Positions 16,496 through 25,550 of a stretch of 64,000 nucleotides of DNA are shown piece by piece. Origin of the DNA: JANNBN01 sp963763885 (GTDB lineage Bacteria > Actinomycetota > Acidimicrobiia > Acidimicrobiales > JANYDT01); assembly GCA_963763885.1 (NCBI GenBank), contig CAVXQD010000001.1, forward strand, positions 124,001 through 188,000, read 5' to 3'. A program made the translations under genes and the position numbers. Within the stretch, counting starts at the first letter, position 1; the number at the start of each line of letters is the position of its first letter. The notes beneath the pieces are model-generated. The model was not told where the DNA came from. It saw only the letters and a list, made by a program, of their open reading frames with translations, and did not search any database.

Positions 16496-17833
16496 ATGAA
16501 CATCGAACCGACCATAAACAGTGAAGCCGAGCCGGAATCGTCGTCCCTAGTTGGGCGTCGTTCCTTCGTGCTTGGGGCCGCCGCAGTCGGTGGTCTCCTG
16601 GCGGGTTCGCCAGTTGCGCTTGCCGCGACCAAGACCTCTAAGGCCAAGACTCCTGCCAAAACCTCTGGCACCATTGCCTTGCAGTCCAACAACGCAGACG
16701 ACAAGTCCAAGAAGGGGATGGAGGCCATTGTCGCGGCGTTTAACGCCCGCAAAGTGGGGACCGTCAAACTAAACACGGTCGCTGGCGAGCTGTATCGAAC
16801 CCAGCTGACTCAGTACCTCACCTCATCGAAGCCACCGGAAGTCTTGACGTGGCTCGCCGGCAAAGCCGCGCAGAACTACGCGGACCAGGGACTGTTGCTC
16901 GACATTTCTGACGTGTGGAAGTCGCCGGAGATGGCGGGCTACTCCTCTGCTCTCAGGGGGCTATCCACTGCTTCAAACGGAAAACAGATCTTTGTTCCCA
17001 TCTACTACTACTGGTGTGGCGTTTACTACCGGCCATCAAAATTTGCTGAGTGGGGTGTCAAACCGCCGAAGACTTTTGAGGAGTACAAGACTCTCTGCAA
17101 GACGGTGCAAGACAAGGGTGTTACGCCGATCGGAATGGGATTGTCTGATACGCCTTGGGTCGCGTCGTTCTGGTTTGACTACCTCAACCTTCGGTTGAAT
17201 GGGGCGAAGTTCCACCGTGACGTTTTGAGTGGAAAGAAGAGCTTTAACTCTCCCGAAGTCAAATCGGTGTTCAACAAGTGGCTAGAAGTATTGCCATTCA
17301 TGGACAAGCAGGCCAAAGGGCTGGGTTTCGCCGAGGCACAAACGAAGTTCTATAAGGGCGAAACAGCAACGTACGTGGCTGGCAACTGGTGGGCGCTGGG
17401 TGCCCCGAAGGAGGTTGGAGATGACATTGACTTCTTCCAGTTTCCAATCATCGACCCGAAGGTACCCGTCGCTGAGGAAGCACCGGCCGATGGATTCTTT
17501 GCTTCGGCGAAGGGCAAGAATCCAGCGCTCACTAAAGCGTTCCTTCGTTACCTTGCAACCCCGGCTGCTCAGGAGCTCTATCTGACTACGTCGGGCAACT
17601 CGTCCATCCCAGCTTCGCCACTGGCGAAGGCGGCCCCGACCGCCCAAAATCTCAAGGGAAAAGCAATGCTGGAAGCAGCTGCTGATCTCACCCAGTTCTT
17701 TAACCGTGATGGCGGTGACGAGCTGCAACCAACAGCTGACGCGGCTCTGCTCAAGTTCATGGACAATCCCGGCGACGTCGACGCAATCATGGCTGAATGG
17801 CAGGCAGCTGCGGTCAGCGTCCGCAAGTCCTAA
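16496..17833 (+). CDS. Tat-exported carbohydrate-binding protein of an ABC importer
   Basis: A 445-residue extracellular solute-binding protein (family 1 type). The N-terminus has a twin-arginine signal: G-R-R-S-F-V-L-G-A-A-A followed by a hydrophobic core and a cleavage-like VALAAT (about residue 42). The mature part has typical SBP elements (TVAGELYRTQLTQYLTSSKP, GKQIFVPIYYYWCGVYYRPS, TYVAGNWWALGAPKE, FLRYLATPAAQELYLTTSGN). It is expected to capture an oligosaccharide or modified sugar outside the membrane and deliver it to the two permeases downstream. The start is preceded by GAGGGAG at good distance. First gene of the LacI-controlled operon. Confidence 0.9.
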   Translation: MNIEPTINSEAEPESSSLVGRRSFVLGAAAVGGLLAGSPVALAATKTSKAKTPAKTSGTIALQSNNADDKSKKGMEAIVAAFNARKVGTVKLNTVAGELYRTQLTQYLTSSKPPEVLTWLAGKAAQNYADQGLLLDISDVWKSPEMAGYSSALRGLSTASNGKQIFVPIYYYWCGVYYRPSKFAEWGVKPPKTFEEYKTLCKTVQDKGVTPIGMGLSDTPWVASFWFDYLNLRLNGAKFHRDVLSGKKSFNSPEVKSVFNKWLEVLPFMDKQAKGLGFAEAQTKFYKGETATYVAGNWWALGAPKEVGDDIDFFQFPIIDPKVPVAEEAPADGFFASAKGKNPALTKAFLRYLATPAAQELYLTTSGNSSIPASPLAKAAPTAQNLKGKAMLEAAADLTQFFNRDGGDELQPTADAALLKFMDNPGDVDAIMAEWQAAAVSVRKS

Positions 17834-18733
17834 GTGTCCACTTCGGGGATCTCCCGGCGGCGGCGGGTTGACTCCCTTCCGCCGTCGGTGGCGGCATTCA
17901 TACTGGTGCCGTTCCTGTTGGAGGCGGCTGTCGTCTTTGCTCCGGCTATCCAAGGTGTGCTTCTCTCCTTCACCGAATGGCGGGGGGTGGGCTCCCCAAA
18001 TCCAGTTGGGCTGCAGAACTTCCGCGAGTTGACCGGAGACCCTATTTTCAGCGTGGCCATCAAGAACACCGTCCGGTGGTTGGTGGTGTTCGGTGGGCTT
18101 TCCGGTTTGCTTGGCCTTTCGTTGGCGCTTCTTCTCAAGGCTGAACGGCGCGGTGTGGCCGTCTACCGGTCGCTGATCTTCTTGCCGGTGATTTTTTCGC
18201 TGGTTGTCACCGCATTGGTTTGGCGCGTGTTGTACGCGCCGGAAGGTCTGTTCAACAACGTTCTACAGGCGGTTGGATTGGGATCGTGGGGACGTATCTG
18301 GCTCGCCGAGCCGCGGACGGTGCTGTACGCGTTGGTGGTTGCGTCGTTGTGGCGTTCGTCGGGTTACATCATGGTGCTGTACTTGGCCGGGTTGAAGTCG
18401 ATCGATCCTGCGTTGACCGAAGCGGCCAGAGTCGATGGTGCCAACCGCCGGCAGCTCTTTCGACACATCACCATGCCTCAGCTACGCGGGGTCAATTCGG
18501 TCGTTCTCTCGGTGATCGTGATCGACGCGCTGCGTTCCTTCGACATCGTCTACGCCTTGACTAAAGGCGGGCCCTATAACTCGTCGCAGTTGTTGAGCAC
18601 CTTCATGTTCCAAACCGCATTCGCAACCGGCCGACTGGGCTATGCCTCGGCCATCGCCGTTGTGATCTTTCTTCTCGCCGTCAGCTTTATCGTCTTGTAT
18701 CTGATCCGTGCCCTCAGGGAGGAAGCTCGATGA
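17834..18733 (+). CDS. sugar ABC transporter permease (MalF type)
   Basis: A 299-residue membrane protein starting with GTG immediately after the binding-protein stop. Six hydrophobic segments are visible, and the cytoplasmic EAA loop is clear at about residues 196-215 (EAARVDGANRRQLFRHITMP), which docks to the ATPase. The final segments (LRSFDIVYALTKGGPYNSSQ, LGYASAIAVVIFLLAVSFIV) are characteristic of MalF/UgpA-type permeases of the CUT1 family. It forms a heterodimeric channel with the next gene, whose ATG overlaps its stop (ATGA). Confidence 0.92.
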   Translation: MSTSGISRRRRVDSLPPSVAAFILVPFLLEAAVVFAPAIQGVLLSFTEWRGVGSPNPVGLQNFRELTGDPIFSVAIKNTVRWLVVFGGLSGLLGLSLALLLKAERRGVAVYRSLIFLPVIFSLVVTALVWRVLYAPEGLFNNVLQAVGLGSWGRIWLAEPRTVLYALVVASLWRSSGYIMVLYLAGLKSIDPALTEAARVDGANRRQLFRHITMPQLRGVNSVVLSVIVIDALRSFDIVYALTKGGPYNSSQLLSTFMFQTAFATGRLGYASAIAVVIFLLAVSFIVLYLIRALREEAR

Positions 18734-19608
18734 ACGAACAAGAAGTTCGTTCGAACGGAGAGACTGTCCGCCGTCGTGGCAAAAGAGCAAAAACGGCTCG
18801 TACGGTCGGATTTCATCTCACTGCTTCGTTCATCTCGCTGCTTTGGGTCGGACCACTGGTGCTTGTTGTCGTGTTGTCGGTACGTTCCTTTGACGACATC
18901 TTGGGTAACGGGCTGATGGCCCTTCCTCGTTCGTTGACCTTTCGTGGGTACACCGAGGCGTGGGGTCGAGGCGGCGGTGGGCGCGGCATGCTCAACAGCT
19001 TCATCATCACGGTCCCTGCGCTCATCGTTGGGCTCTTTTTGTCATCACTTGCGGCGTTCGGACTGAGCAGATTTAGGGTTCCGTTTCGACGGACCATTCT
19101 CCTCGTCATGCTCGCCGGAAACCTTCTCCCACCTCAGATCATGCTCATTCCCCTTGCTCGGAATGCCGAAGCGCTTGGAATCTTCGACACGTTCTATGCC
19201 GTGATTATTCTCCACGCCGCGTTCGGGCTTGGCTTCTACGTATTCGTCCTCTACGGCTTCATGCTCGCTATCCCAGCGGAGATTCAGCAGGCCGCAATCA
19301 TCGATGGTGCGACGCCCTTTCAGATCTATCGGACGATCATCCTTCCGCTCAGCAAACCGGCGTTAGGGTCGATGGGGGCACTCGGCTTCACCTGGATCTT
19401 CAACGATCTGCTCTGGTCGATCACCGTCCTCAGAAGCGAGAACAAGATGCCGGTGACAGCATCACTGCTGGGCATGCAAGGCACCTACTTGTCTGACTGG
19501 GGCCTGATCTCAGCCGGCACCATCACGGCCGCTGTTCCCACGCTGATCGTGTTTCTGCTTTTCCAAAAATCGTTCGTCGGTGGCCTCACTCTTGGCGCCG
19601 TTAAGTAG
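18730..19608 (+). CDS. sugar ABC transporter permease (MalG type)
   Basis: A 292-residue protein overlapping the previous stop by four bases. It has six membrane segments (for example FISLLWVGPLVLVVVLSVRS and LLVMLAGNLLPPQIMLIPLA) and the EAA-like loop QQAAIIDGATPFQIYRTIIL near residue 188. This is the second half of a CUT1-type permease pair. No nucleotide-binding subunit is encoded anywhere in the operon, so the importer presumably uses a shared MsmK/UgpC-like ATPase encoded elsewhere, as is common in actinobacteria. Confidence 0.92.
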   Translation: MNEQEVRSNGETVRRRGKRAKTARTVGFHLTASFISLLWVGPLVLVVVLSVRSFDDILGNGLMALPRSLTFRGYTEAWGRGGGGRGMLNSFIITVPALIVGLFLSSLAAFGLSRFRVPFRRTILLVMLAGNLLPPQIMLIPLARNAEALGIFDTFYAVIILHAAFGLGFYVFVLYGFMLAIPAEIQQAAIIDGATPFQIYRTIILPLSKPALGSMGALGFTWIFNDLLWSITVLRSENKMPVTASLLGMQGTYLSDWGLISAGTITAAVPTLIVFLLFQKSFVGGLTLGAVK

Positions 19609-19686
19609 CAGATTCGAGGATATTTCAGTGCTGACACAGGCCGTGCGAATCGACCCAGATTGCCTCCACCCAGATTGGATAGAGAT

Positions 19687-20496
19687 ATGACTCGAACGAA
19701 ACCGACCGTTGCCGACCTCCTCGCAGGAAAGGGAAAGGTGCAGCGAACGAACGTCCTCGCGTGGACAGTCGATGAGGCTGCCGCAGCAGAAGCTGCGGGG
19801 ATCGACATTGTCACCACCGGACATAATCCGCAGCTGACCGCAATCCGTGCAGCGGCTCCAACAGCATTCATGATCACCGGGATGGACTACGGACGGCTCG
19901 CGACCACCGACGACTATCTCCGCGAAGCCTGCCAGTTGTACGGGAAGGGGATCGACGCGATGTATTGCGTCGCCAGCCTTGAAACGATCGGCCGCCTGGC
20001 GGCGGAAGGTTTCCCGATCATGAGCCATGTCGGGCTGATCCCGTCAAAGGCCACGTGGACGGGTGGCTTTCGTGCGGTTGGCAAAACCGCTGAGGGGGCA
20101 ATGAAGATCTTCCGCCAGATCAAGCGGCTCGAAGACGCCGGCGCGGTTGGTGCAGAGATCGAAGTGGTACCCGCAGAGGTTGCGTCAGCTATCTCCGCTC
20201 GGACCTCGTTATTCATGATGTCGATGGGAGCTGGCGCGGGATGTGATGCGCAATATCTCTTCGCCGAAGACATCCTCGGTTCGCATGACGGCCATTACCC
20301 GCGCCATGCGAAGAAGTACCGAGATCTGCGGGCCGAGTATGCGCGCTTACAACTTGAACGCATTGCCGCTCTCACCGAGTTCCGAGAGGATGTCGCTACC
20401 GGTCGGTTCCCGGCGCAAGGCAACTTGGTCCCGATCGCCCCAGACGAGTTGAAGCAATTTCTCAGCGACCTCGACAACGCTTCGGCGACTGAATGA
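19687..20496 (+). CDS. PanB-like protein (ketopantoate hydroxymethyltransferase family), divergent
   Basis: A 269-residue TIM-barrel protein, the usual PanB length, with the clear family block SHVGLIPSKATWTGGFRAVG, the Glu-containing IEVVPAEVASAI and the final SMGAGAGCDAQYLFAEDILG. In true PanB the metal-binding Asp residues sit in a GDSxG loop and an LxDxPF loop, and a substrate Lys lies in a KIEGG-type strand. Here those positions appear as TTGHNPQL, ITGMDYGRL and AMYCVASL, so metal and substrate residues seem replaced. The start is ATG 19687; the frame extends to 19660 without support. Membership of a sugar-oxidation operon rather than a pantothenate operon supports a new role, such as a related aldol or C-C lyase reaction. 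That role is inference. Confidence 0.75.
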   Translation: MTRTKPTVADLLAGKGKVQRTNVLAWTVDEAAAAEAAGIDIVTTGHNPQLTAIRAAAPTAFMITGMDYGRLATTDDYLREACQLYGKGIDAMYCVASLETIGRLAAEGFPIMSHVGLIPSKATWTGGFRAVGKTAEGAMKIFRQIKRLEDAGAVGAEIEVVPAEVASAISARTSLFMMSMGAGAGCDAQYLFAEDILGSHDGHYPRHAKKYRDLRAEYARLQLERIAALTEFREDVATGRFPAQGNLVPIAPDELKQFLSDLDNASATE

Positions 20497-20544
20497 AATC
20501 TCGCATGCCAAACGCAACGCGACCGAATCCAAAAGGAGAATCCG

Positions 20545-21363
20545 ATGACTGATCTACTGCCCCGACTCGACGACCGATACGACCTTGCTCCTGACCTGGT
20601 TTCCGCGTACCAGACCAATGGCCACGTTCTGGTTCGCGGGGTCGCCCGACCTGATGAAGTTGCCGCATTCCGACCGGTGATTGCCTCGGCAGTCAATCGG
20701 TTCAAGCAGGAGACTCGTCCCCTTGCTGAACGAGACACCTACGGTAAGGCCTTTCTCCAAGTGCTGAATCTTTGGAGCGAGGACGCCGATGTGCGCCGCT
20801 TCGTGTTTGCTGCCCGGTTCGCTGGGATTGCAGCGGAACTCCTTGGGGCGAAGGGGGTTCGTATCTACCACGATCAGGCGCTGGTGAAGGAGCCTGGTGG
20901 CGGGCACACTCCCTGGCATCAAGATGCAATCTATTGGCCGCTTGACGGCACACGGTGCATAACGATGTGGATGCCGCTGGTCGACATCACGCCGGAAATG
21001 GGCATCATGACTTTTGTCGACGGAAGTAACACCCGGGCGCTTGGTGAAGAAGCGATCTCCGACGGTTCCGAGGCCCATTTTGATTCGCTCGTGAGTCGGA
21101 CCGGCGCCGCGTTGTCGGTTCCTGTGGCGATGGTGGCGGGCGATGCCACGTTCCATGGCGGCTGGACGTTACACAAGGCCGGGGAGAACGTTTCGGCGAT
21201 AACTCGAGAGGTTATGACCGTGATCTATTTCGCCAGCGATCTGAAAGTGCAAACGCCAATCAACGAACCACAGCGCCGTGACCTTGCCCGTTGGCTACCC
21301 GGCCTGGCTCCCGGCGATGCGGCTGCCTCAGAACTGAACCCTGTTGTTGCGGTTGCCGTCTAG
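20545..21363 (+). CDS. PhyH-family Fe(II)/2-oxoglutarate dioxygenase, first of three
   Basis: A 272-residue protein with an excellent ribosome binding site (AAGGAG). The iron triad is visible: His125-x-Asp127 (TPWHQDAIYWPL) and His210 (TLHKAGEN); the 2-oxoglutarate-anchoring Arg is probably in the ITREVMTVIYF strand. The conserved IYHDQALVKEPGGGHTPWHQ block is shared with the PhyH protein at 57430-58275. PhyH enzymes hydroxylate small organic acids, amino acids, sugars or fatty acyl chains in the cytosol with O2, Fe(II) and 2-oxoglutarate. Placement after a sugar importer suggests hydroxylation, for example O-dealkylation, of an imported carbohydrate. Substrate unknown. Confidence 0.85.
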   Translation: MTDLLPRLDDRYDLAPDLVSAYQTNGHVLVRGVARPDEVAAFRPVIASAVNRFKQETRPLAERDTYGKAFLQVLNLWSEDADVRRFVFAARFAGIAAELLGAKGVRIYHDQALVKEPGGGHTPWHQDAIYWPLDGTRCITMWMPLVDITPEMGIMTFVDGSNTRALGEEAISDGSEAHFDSLVSRTGAALSVPVAMVAGDATFHGGWTLHKAGENVSAITREVMTVIYFASDLKVQTPINEPQRRDLARWLPGLAPGDAAASELNPVVAVAV

Positions 21364-21389
21364 CTGAATGAGGAACGAAAGGACCAAAT

Positions 21390-22295
21390 ATGCCTGGACC
21401 AACTTCGCTGGAAGACTTCGAGTTCGATCTGCGCGGGTTTCTTGTGTTGCAGGGAGCCCTCGACCTCCACGAGGTCACAGTGCTGAACGAGGCCTACAAC
21501 CGGTTCCCGCCACTAGCCAATGGCGAATGGGTTGGCAACGCGCAGCGGCGTGACTACACGAAGGACACCGGATTCGAGCTACACAACCTTCTCGATTGCG
21601 ATGACCGCGCCTTCGAGTTCCTCATCGACCATCCGAGTTGGATCGATCATGTGCGGCGTTATGCTGGCGAAGAGGGTACCTACGTCGAGGGCGTATCCAT
21701 CGACGAGAACATCGGCACCATGCGCCGCGCTGGCGGTCACCACCCCGTGCATTCCGGTGGTTTCGGGTCCGCGATCCGGACGCAGTACGACTACCGGCAT
21801 GGCCGTTTCCGGTGCGGTCAGGTCAACGTACTTCTGGCGCTCACCGACATCGGTCCGGGTGACGGAGCAACGATGGTGGTTCCAGGCAGCCACAAGTCGA
21901 ATCTTCCCCATCCACTCGCCGGAGACTATTTTCGGGGCGATCGGATGGATGCTCTGCCGGGCGCGATCCCCGTGCACGCGCATGCCGGCGATGCCTTGAT
22001 ATTCGTCGATTCGATCATGCACGGCGGGTCGAGCCGAACCACGGTCGAGGGTGAGCGCCGCGTGATCATCCTGCGGTACGGGCCGGCGTGGGTGCGCTCC
22101 CGGTTCGGGTACACCTGGTCCGATTCTTTGCTGTCACGAGTAACCCCTGCTCAGCGACAGATTCTCCAATCCAGGTCACCGGTGAAGACCGGTGATCCGA
22201 CCATCCCGTTCGAGCGCGATGAAACCACTTTGCTCCGCAAGACAGCGCAGAACAACAGCGAACTCATTTCCCAGAAGAAGGGCACAACACAATGA
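21390..22295 (+). CDS. PhyH-family dioxygenase-like protein, second of three, atypical iron site
   Basis: A 301-residue protein of the PhyH superfamily with VNVLLALTDIGPGDGATMVV and PGSHKSNLPHP, hallmark core strands, and a C-terminal His211 in the SIMHGGSS motif followed by ERRVIILRYGP (Arg for 2-oxoglutarate). The first iron motif is unusual: the expected H-x-D is replaced by His121-Ser-Gly in HPVHSGGFG, or possibly uses another acid nearby. H-x-G/A is the pattern of iron halogenases but also occurs in an uncharacterised PhyH subfamily with L-H-G-G, so chemistry is open. It begins 26 bases after the first PhyH gene, with its own GAAAGGA site, and overlaps the third. Confidence 0.8.
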   Translation: MPGPTSLEDFEFDLRGFLVLQGALDLHEVTVLNEAYNRFPPLANGEWVGNAQRRDYTKDTGFELHNLLDCDDRAFEFLIDHPSWIDHVRRYAGEEGTYVEGVSIDENIGTMRRAGGHHPVHSGGFGSAIRTQYDYRHGRFRCGQVNVLLALTDIGPGDGATMVVPGSHKSNLPHPLAGDYFRGDRMDALPGAIPVHAHAGDALIFVDSIMHGGSSRTTVEGERRVIILRYGPAWVRSRFGYTWSDSLLSRVTPAQRQILQSRSPVKTGDPTIPFERDETTLLRKTAQNNSELISQKKGTTQ

Positions 22296-23122
22296 ATGCC
22301 ATTACTAACGTTGACAAATCGTCGTTCAAGCACGACGGGTTCGTAATCAAACGGGGCTTCTTCACGCAAGATGAGATTGCTGCGGTGATCAACGCGTTTC
22401 AGGTCGACCAGTCGATTCGTTCGCGTGCTTACGGTGTGGACGACGGTCAAGGGGGCGCAACCGAAATAGCGCTCTGGAATGAGCCGGGCGAGGATTCCTT
22501 CGGTGCGCTGGCGCGAAGCGAACGCCTCGTTCGGGCGGTCGAGAGCCTCCTCGGCAGCGAGGTTTATCACTATCACTCCAAGATTACGATGAAGCGACCC
22601 GGTGCCGGGGGTACCTGGGTGTGGCATCAGGACTATGGGTACTGGTATCCGAATGGCTGCTTGCGCCCCGACATGTTGACCGTAGCGATTCCACTCACTC
22701 CGAATACGCCGGCCAACGGTTGTCTCAACGTCTTGACAGGTTCGCACCTGATGGGCCGCATCGACCATGTGCATGTCGGTAAACAGACCGGCGCTGATCC
22801 TGCTCGGGTCGCTGCGGCTGAACAACGGCTCACTCGAGTTGCGTTCGAGGCGCAGCCCGGTGACGTGATGTTTTTCCATTCGAACACGCTGCATACCTCT
22901 GCGCCAAATCAGTCTGATGTCGACCGTCACCTGCTCCTTGTGGCTTTTAATACGCGTGCCAACGATCCGTATCTGGAACACCACCACCCGGGTTATACGC
23001 CGATCGATGTTCTGCCGGACAGCGAGATAGTGGCCCGAGCCAACCGCCACGACGGCGAGGATCGGGTGTTCCTCGATCCATCGACGGACAAGAGCGACGC
23101 CGCATTCGAAGTTCTTGCGTAG
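22292..23122 (+). CDS. PhyH-family Fe(II)/2-oxoglutarate dioxygenase, third of three
   Basis: A 276-residue protein overlapping the previous stop as ATGA. It carries the canonical iron triad His112-x-Asp114 (VWHQDYGYWYPNG) and His201 (LHTSAPN), and the PhyH core LTVAIPLTPNTPANGCLNVL with TGSHLMGRID. The motif NTLHTSAPNQSDVDRHLLLV AFN carries the usual Arg for 2-oxoglutarate binding. Sequence is clearly diverged from the other two, so this is not a simple tandem duplication; each probably acts on a different position or intermediate. Translational coupling implies production in stoichiometry with its partner. Confidence 0.87.
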   Translation: MNAITNVDKSSFKHDGFVIKRGFFTQDEIAAVINAFQVDQSIRSRAYGVDDGQGGATEIALWNEPGEDSFGALARSERLVRAVESLLGSEVYHYHSKITMKRPGAGGTWVWHQDYGYWYPNGCLRPDMLTVAIPLTPNTPANGCLNVLTGSHLMGRIDHVHVGKQTGADPARVAAAEQRLTRVAFEAQPGDVMFFHSNTLHTSAPNQSDVDRHLLLVAFNTRANDPYLEHHHPGYTPIDVLPDSEIVARANRHDGEDRVFLDPSTDKSDAAFEVLA

Positions 23123-23183
23123 TCTCTCCGCATGATTTTTCGCACGTGATTTTTCGCACCTGATTTTCGTCGAGAAGGTTCAA

Positions 23184-25550
23184 ATGGAATTTCGTTCTGT
23201 CGAGTCAACGCACGGCATCGTTGTTGATGACGCCACCGGATTACCGGTCGCATTTGTTTCGTCAGCCTTGGCTGGTGGCCGCCGGGTCCGAACCGAGGTC
23301 CACATCGATTGTGAGGTCGACGGATACGAACGTCGAAGCCCAACTGGTGGCATTGAGTACATCGAGACCGTTCGATTGGAAGCCTGTGTTCGAACGGGCG
23401 CTCCCACAATGCACGAGACCCAGAACGGCCGTACCTGGAGGGTGCCGGTGCGGATTGGCCAAGACGTACAAGAAGTCCGGAACGACGGCAACCTTGGAGA
23501 AGCGCGAGAAGTACGGGTTGTCGGAGAACTGCTGTATCGCCTGAACCGACTGGGCCCCGCCTGTAGCTTGGGGTTCGACTTCGTTGGTGCCCAGCCCACA
23601 GTTGTACGCAACTTGGTGTTGCGGGTAGCAATTGACCTCGGCAGTGACAATTGGTTTGTCACGGCACCTGGGAACGGAATCGCAGGTGGCACCCTTCTCG
23701 GCGCCATTACGTCTGGTGTTGGGATCTCACCACTCGGAGGTTTGCGCGGTTCCAGCGGACTGGTTCATCTTGAGCCGGCAAATCATGGCGACAGTGCTGT
23801 GACTGTTTGGTTTGACAACGATGTGGAGATTCCCGAGATTGAGTTGAGCGGGCTGTCGTCGTCGTCGGTTGCGTTGACACTCAAGACGAACTTTGCAGCC
23901 GACCTCACCGTGACTACGAGCAACCGACTGCAACTCTGTTCGATTGATGTTGACGTTCCTCGGTGGGCGAACTTCCCGGCGCTTTTCGATGGTTGGCTCC
24001 GTTCGTGTGGCCATACATCGCCAGGAGCCGCTCCTGATTGGATCGCTGGAGCGATGATCTACGAGGCGCAGATCGGCTTTTCGGTGTTCGCAGAAACGAA
24101 TCACTACAGCCCGTATCCAGAAGTGAACGATCTCACCGCAGATCTTGACCGCATCAGCCAACTCGGGTTCACCGTGATTCAACTGATGCCTCGTCAGCCC
24201 TACCCGAGCTACAACATCCATGACTACTGGAATGTCGACGTCTCGTACGGTCCTCGAGCGATGTTGATCGAACTCGTCGAGCAATGTCACTCGAGGGGCA
24301 TGCGAATCATCTTCGATGTACTTCTTCACGGAGTGTTGGACCAGGAGTCAATCGGCGCAGCAGCGGACGGAGTTCGCAGCGGGCCTTTCGCTGACCTCAT
24401 AACCACCGAGACCTCTGACAGCTTCGGGGGAGATGTGAATGATTGGCATAACTACCTCATTGCTTGGTCCCGCCACATTCTCGACTTTGAACCCTACTGG
24501 CGAGAGGGAAGCCCGGCGGTGTCGCCGTTGATTGCCGAGCATCCCGAATGGTTTGCGCGTGACTCGGCCGGAAATGTCGCGGGCGTCTATACCAAGGCGT
24601 TTGATTCGCGCAATCGCGAATGGCAGGCGTACTTTACCGACGCTATGAGCTTCCTACTGGTCGAACTGGGAATCGATGGGTTCCGCTTTGACGCTCCGAC
24701 GTATAACGACTTTCCGAACTGGGCAGGGTGGGCACGCGGTCGAGCGGGCTCTTCGGCGCTGTCGTGCGTTGGATTGTTCGAGCGACTTCGGCCAGTACTC
24801 AAAGGCATTCGATCAGATTCTCTGATGTATACCGAGCCATCGGGCCATGCACTACGCAAGTCAATGGACCTCAACTACAACTACGACGAGCAGTGGCTCG
24901 TAACGGCGATCACCAATCCATCGGCGGCCAAACAGTGGGGAGTCAAGAACGCAAAGGGCCTTGCGCGATGGATGAGCGAACGCGACGCGCTCTTGCCGAA
25001 GGGTTCGCTCACTGCTCACCACATCGATTCGCACGACACCTTTTGGTGGCCAACATGGGGTAAGAAGTGGCGCCGAGAGCAGTTCACCACAGAGCAGTTT
25101 CGATTGCTGACGGTCATCTTCGGAAGTCTTCCGGGTCCATTCATGATGTTCAGCGGCGGCGAACAAGGAATCGAAGATCTTCTCCCCGTTCTGGCCATGC
25201 TCAAGAGTCGTTCCGAATGGACTCATGGCACTGTTACCTGGTGGATCGACGACGAAGTGCCCGAGTCGGTTTTCGGTCTCACTCGTTCGCATAGCGGAAT
25301 AGACACCACTGTCTTGGCCAACTTCGGAGAAGTCACCGTGACGGTGTCCCACCTGGAGTCCGCCGCTGCGATCCGCTCTACTCCGACGCTGCTCTACTCG
25401 GTGAACGGTGACACGTCATCGAGTGCGGCCACCAATGCATCAACTGGAACTGTCGATACCGTAGTGACGGGCAACAGAATACTACTGAGACCGTTTCAAG
25501 CCGTCGCATTCTCCAGTGTTGACCTTGTCGGGAGCAATCAAGCGCGATGA
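23184..25550 (+). CDS. GH13 alpha-amylase-superfamily protein
   Basis: A 788-residue cytosolic protein without a signal peptide. Residues 1-285 are beta-rich and unassigned. The GH13 barrel begins near residue 290 (MIYEAQIGFSVFAETNHYSP). Catalytic residues are visible: nucleophile Asp503 (GFRFDAP), acid/base Glu551 (YTEPSG) and transition-state Asp618 with His617 (HIDSHDTF). Conserved region I is odd: the usual D-V-x-x-N-H reads D-V-L-L-H-G. The C-terminal ~90 residues resemble a beta-sandwich. It should cleave or transfer an alpha-glycosidic bond inside the cell, after import. It follows three dioxygenases and precedes an unknown gene with ATGA overlap. Subfamily unknown. Confidence 0.85.
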   Translation: MEFRSVESTHGIVVDDATGLPVAFVSSALAGGRRVRTEVHIDCEVDGYERRSPTGGIEYIETVRLEACVRTGAPTMHETQNGRTWRVPVRIGQDVQEVRNDGNLGEAREVRVVGELLYRLNRLGPACSLGFDFVGAQPTVVRNLVLRVAIDLGSDNWFVTAPGNGIAGGTLLGAITSGVGISPLGGLRGSSGLVHLEPANHGDSAVTVWFDNDVEIPEIELSGLSSSSVALTLKTNFAADLTVTTSNRLQLCSIDVDVPRWANFPALFDGWLRSCGHTSPGAAPDWIAGAMIYEAQIGFSVFAETNHYSPYPEVNDLTADLDRISQLGFTVIQLMPRQPYPSYNIHDYWNVDVSYGPRAMLIELVEQCHSRGMRIIFDVLLHGVLDQESIGAAADGVRSGPFADLITTETSDSFGGDVNDWHNYLIAWSRHILDFEPYWREGSPAVSPLIAEHPEWFARDSAGNVAGVYTKAFDSRNREWQAYFTDAMSFLLVELGIDGFRFDAPTYNDFPNWAGWARGRAGSSALSCVGLFERLRPVLKGIRSDSLMYTEPSGHALRKSMDLNYNYDEQWLVTAITNPSAAKQWGVKNAKGLARWMSERDALLPKGSLTAHHIDSHDTFWWPTWGKKWRREQFTTEQFRLLTVIFGSLPGPFMMFSGGEQGIEDLLPVLAMLKSRSEWTHGTVTWWIDDEVPESVFGLTRSHSGIDTTVLANFGEVTVTVSHLESAAAIRSTPTLLYSVNGDTSSSAATNASTGTVDTVVTGNRILLRPFQAVAFSSVDLVGSNQAR

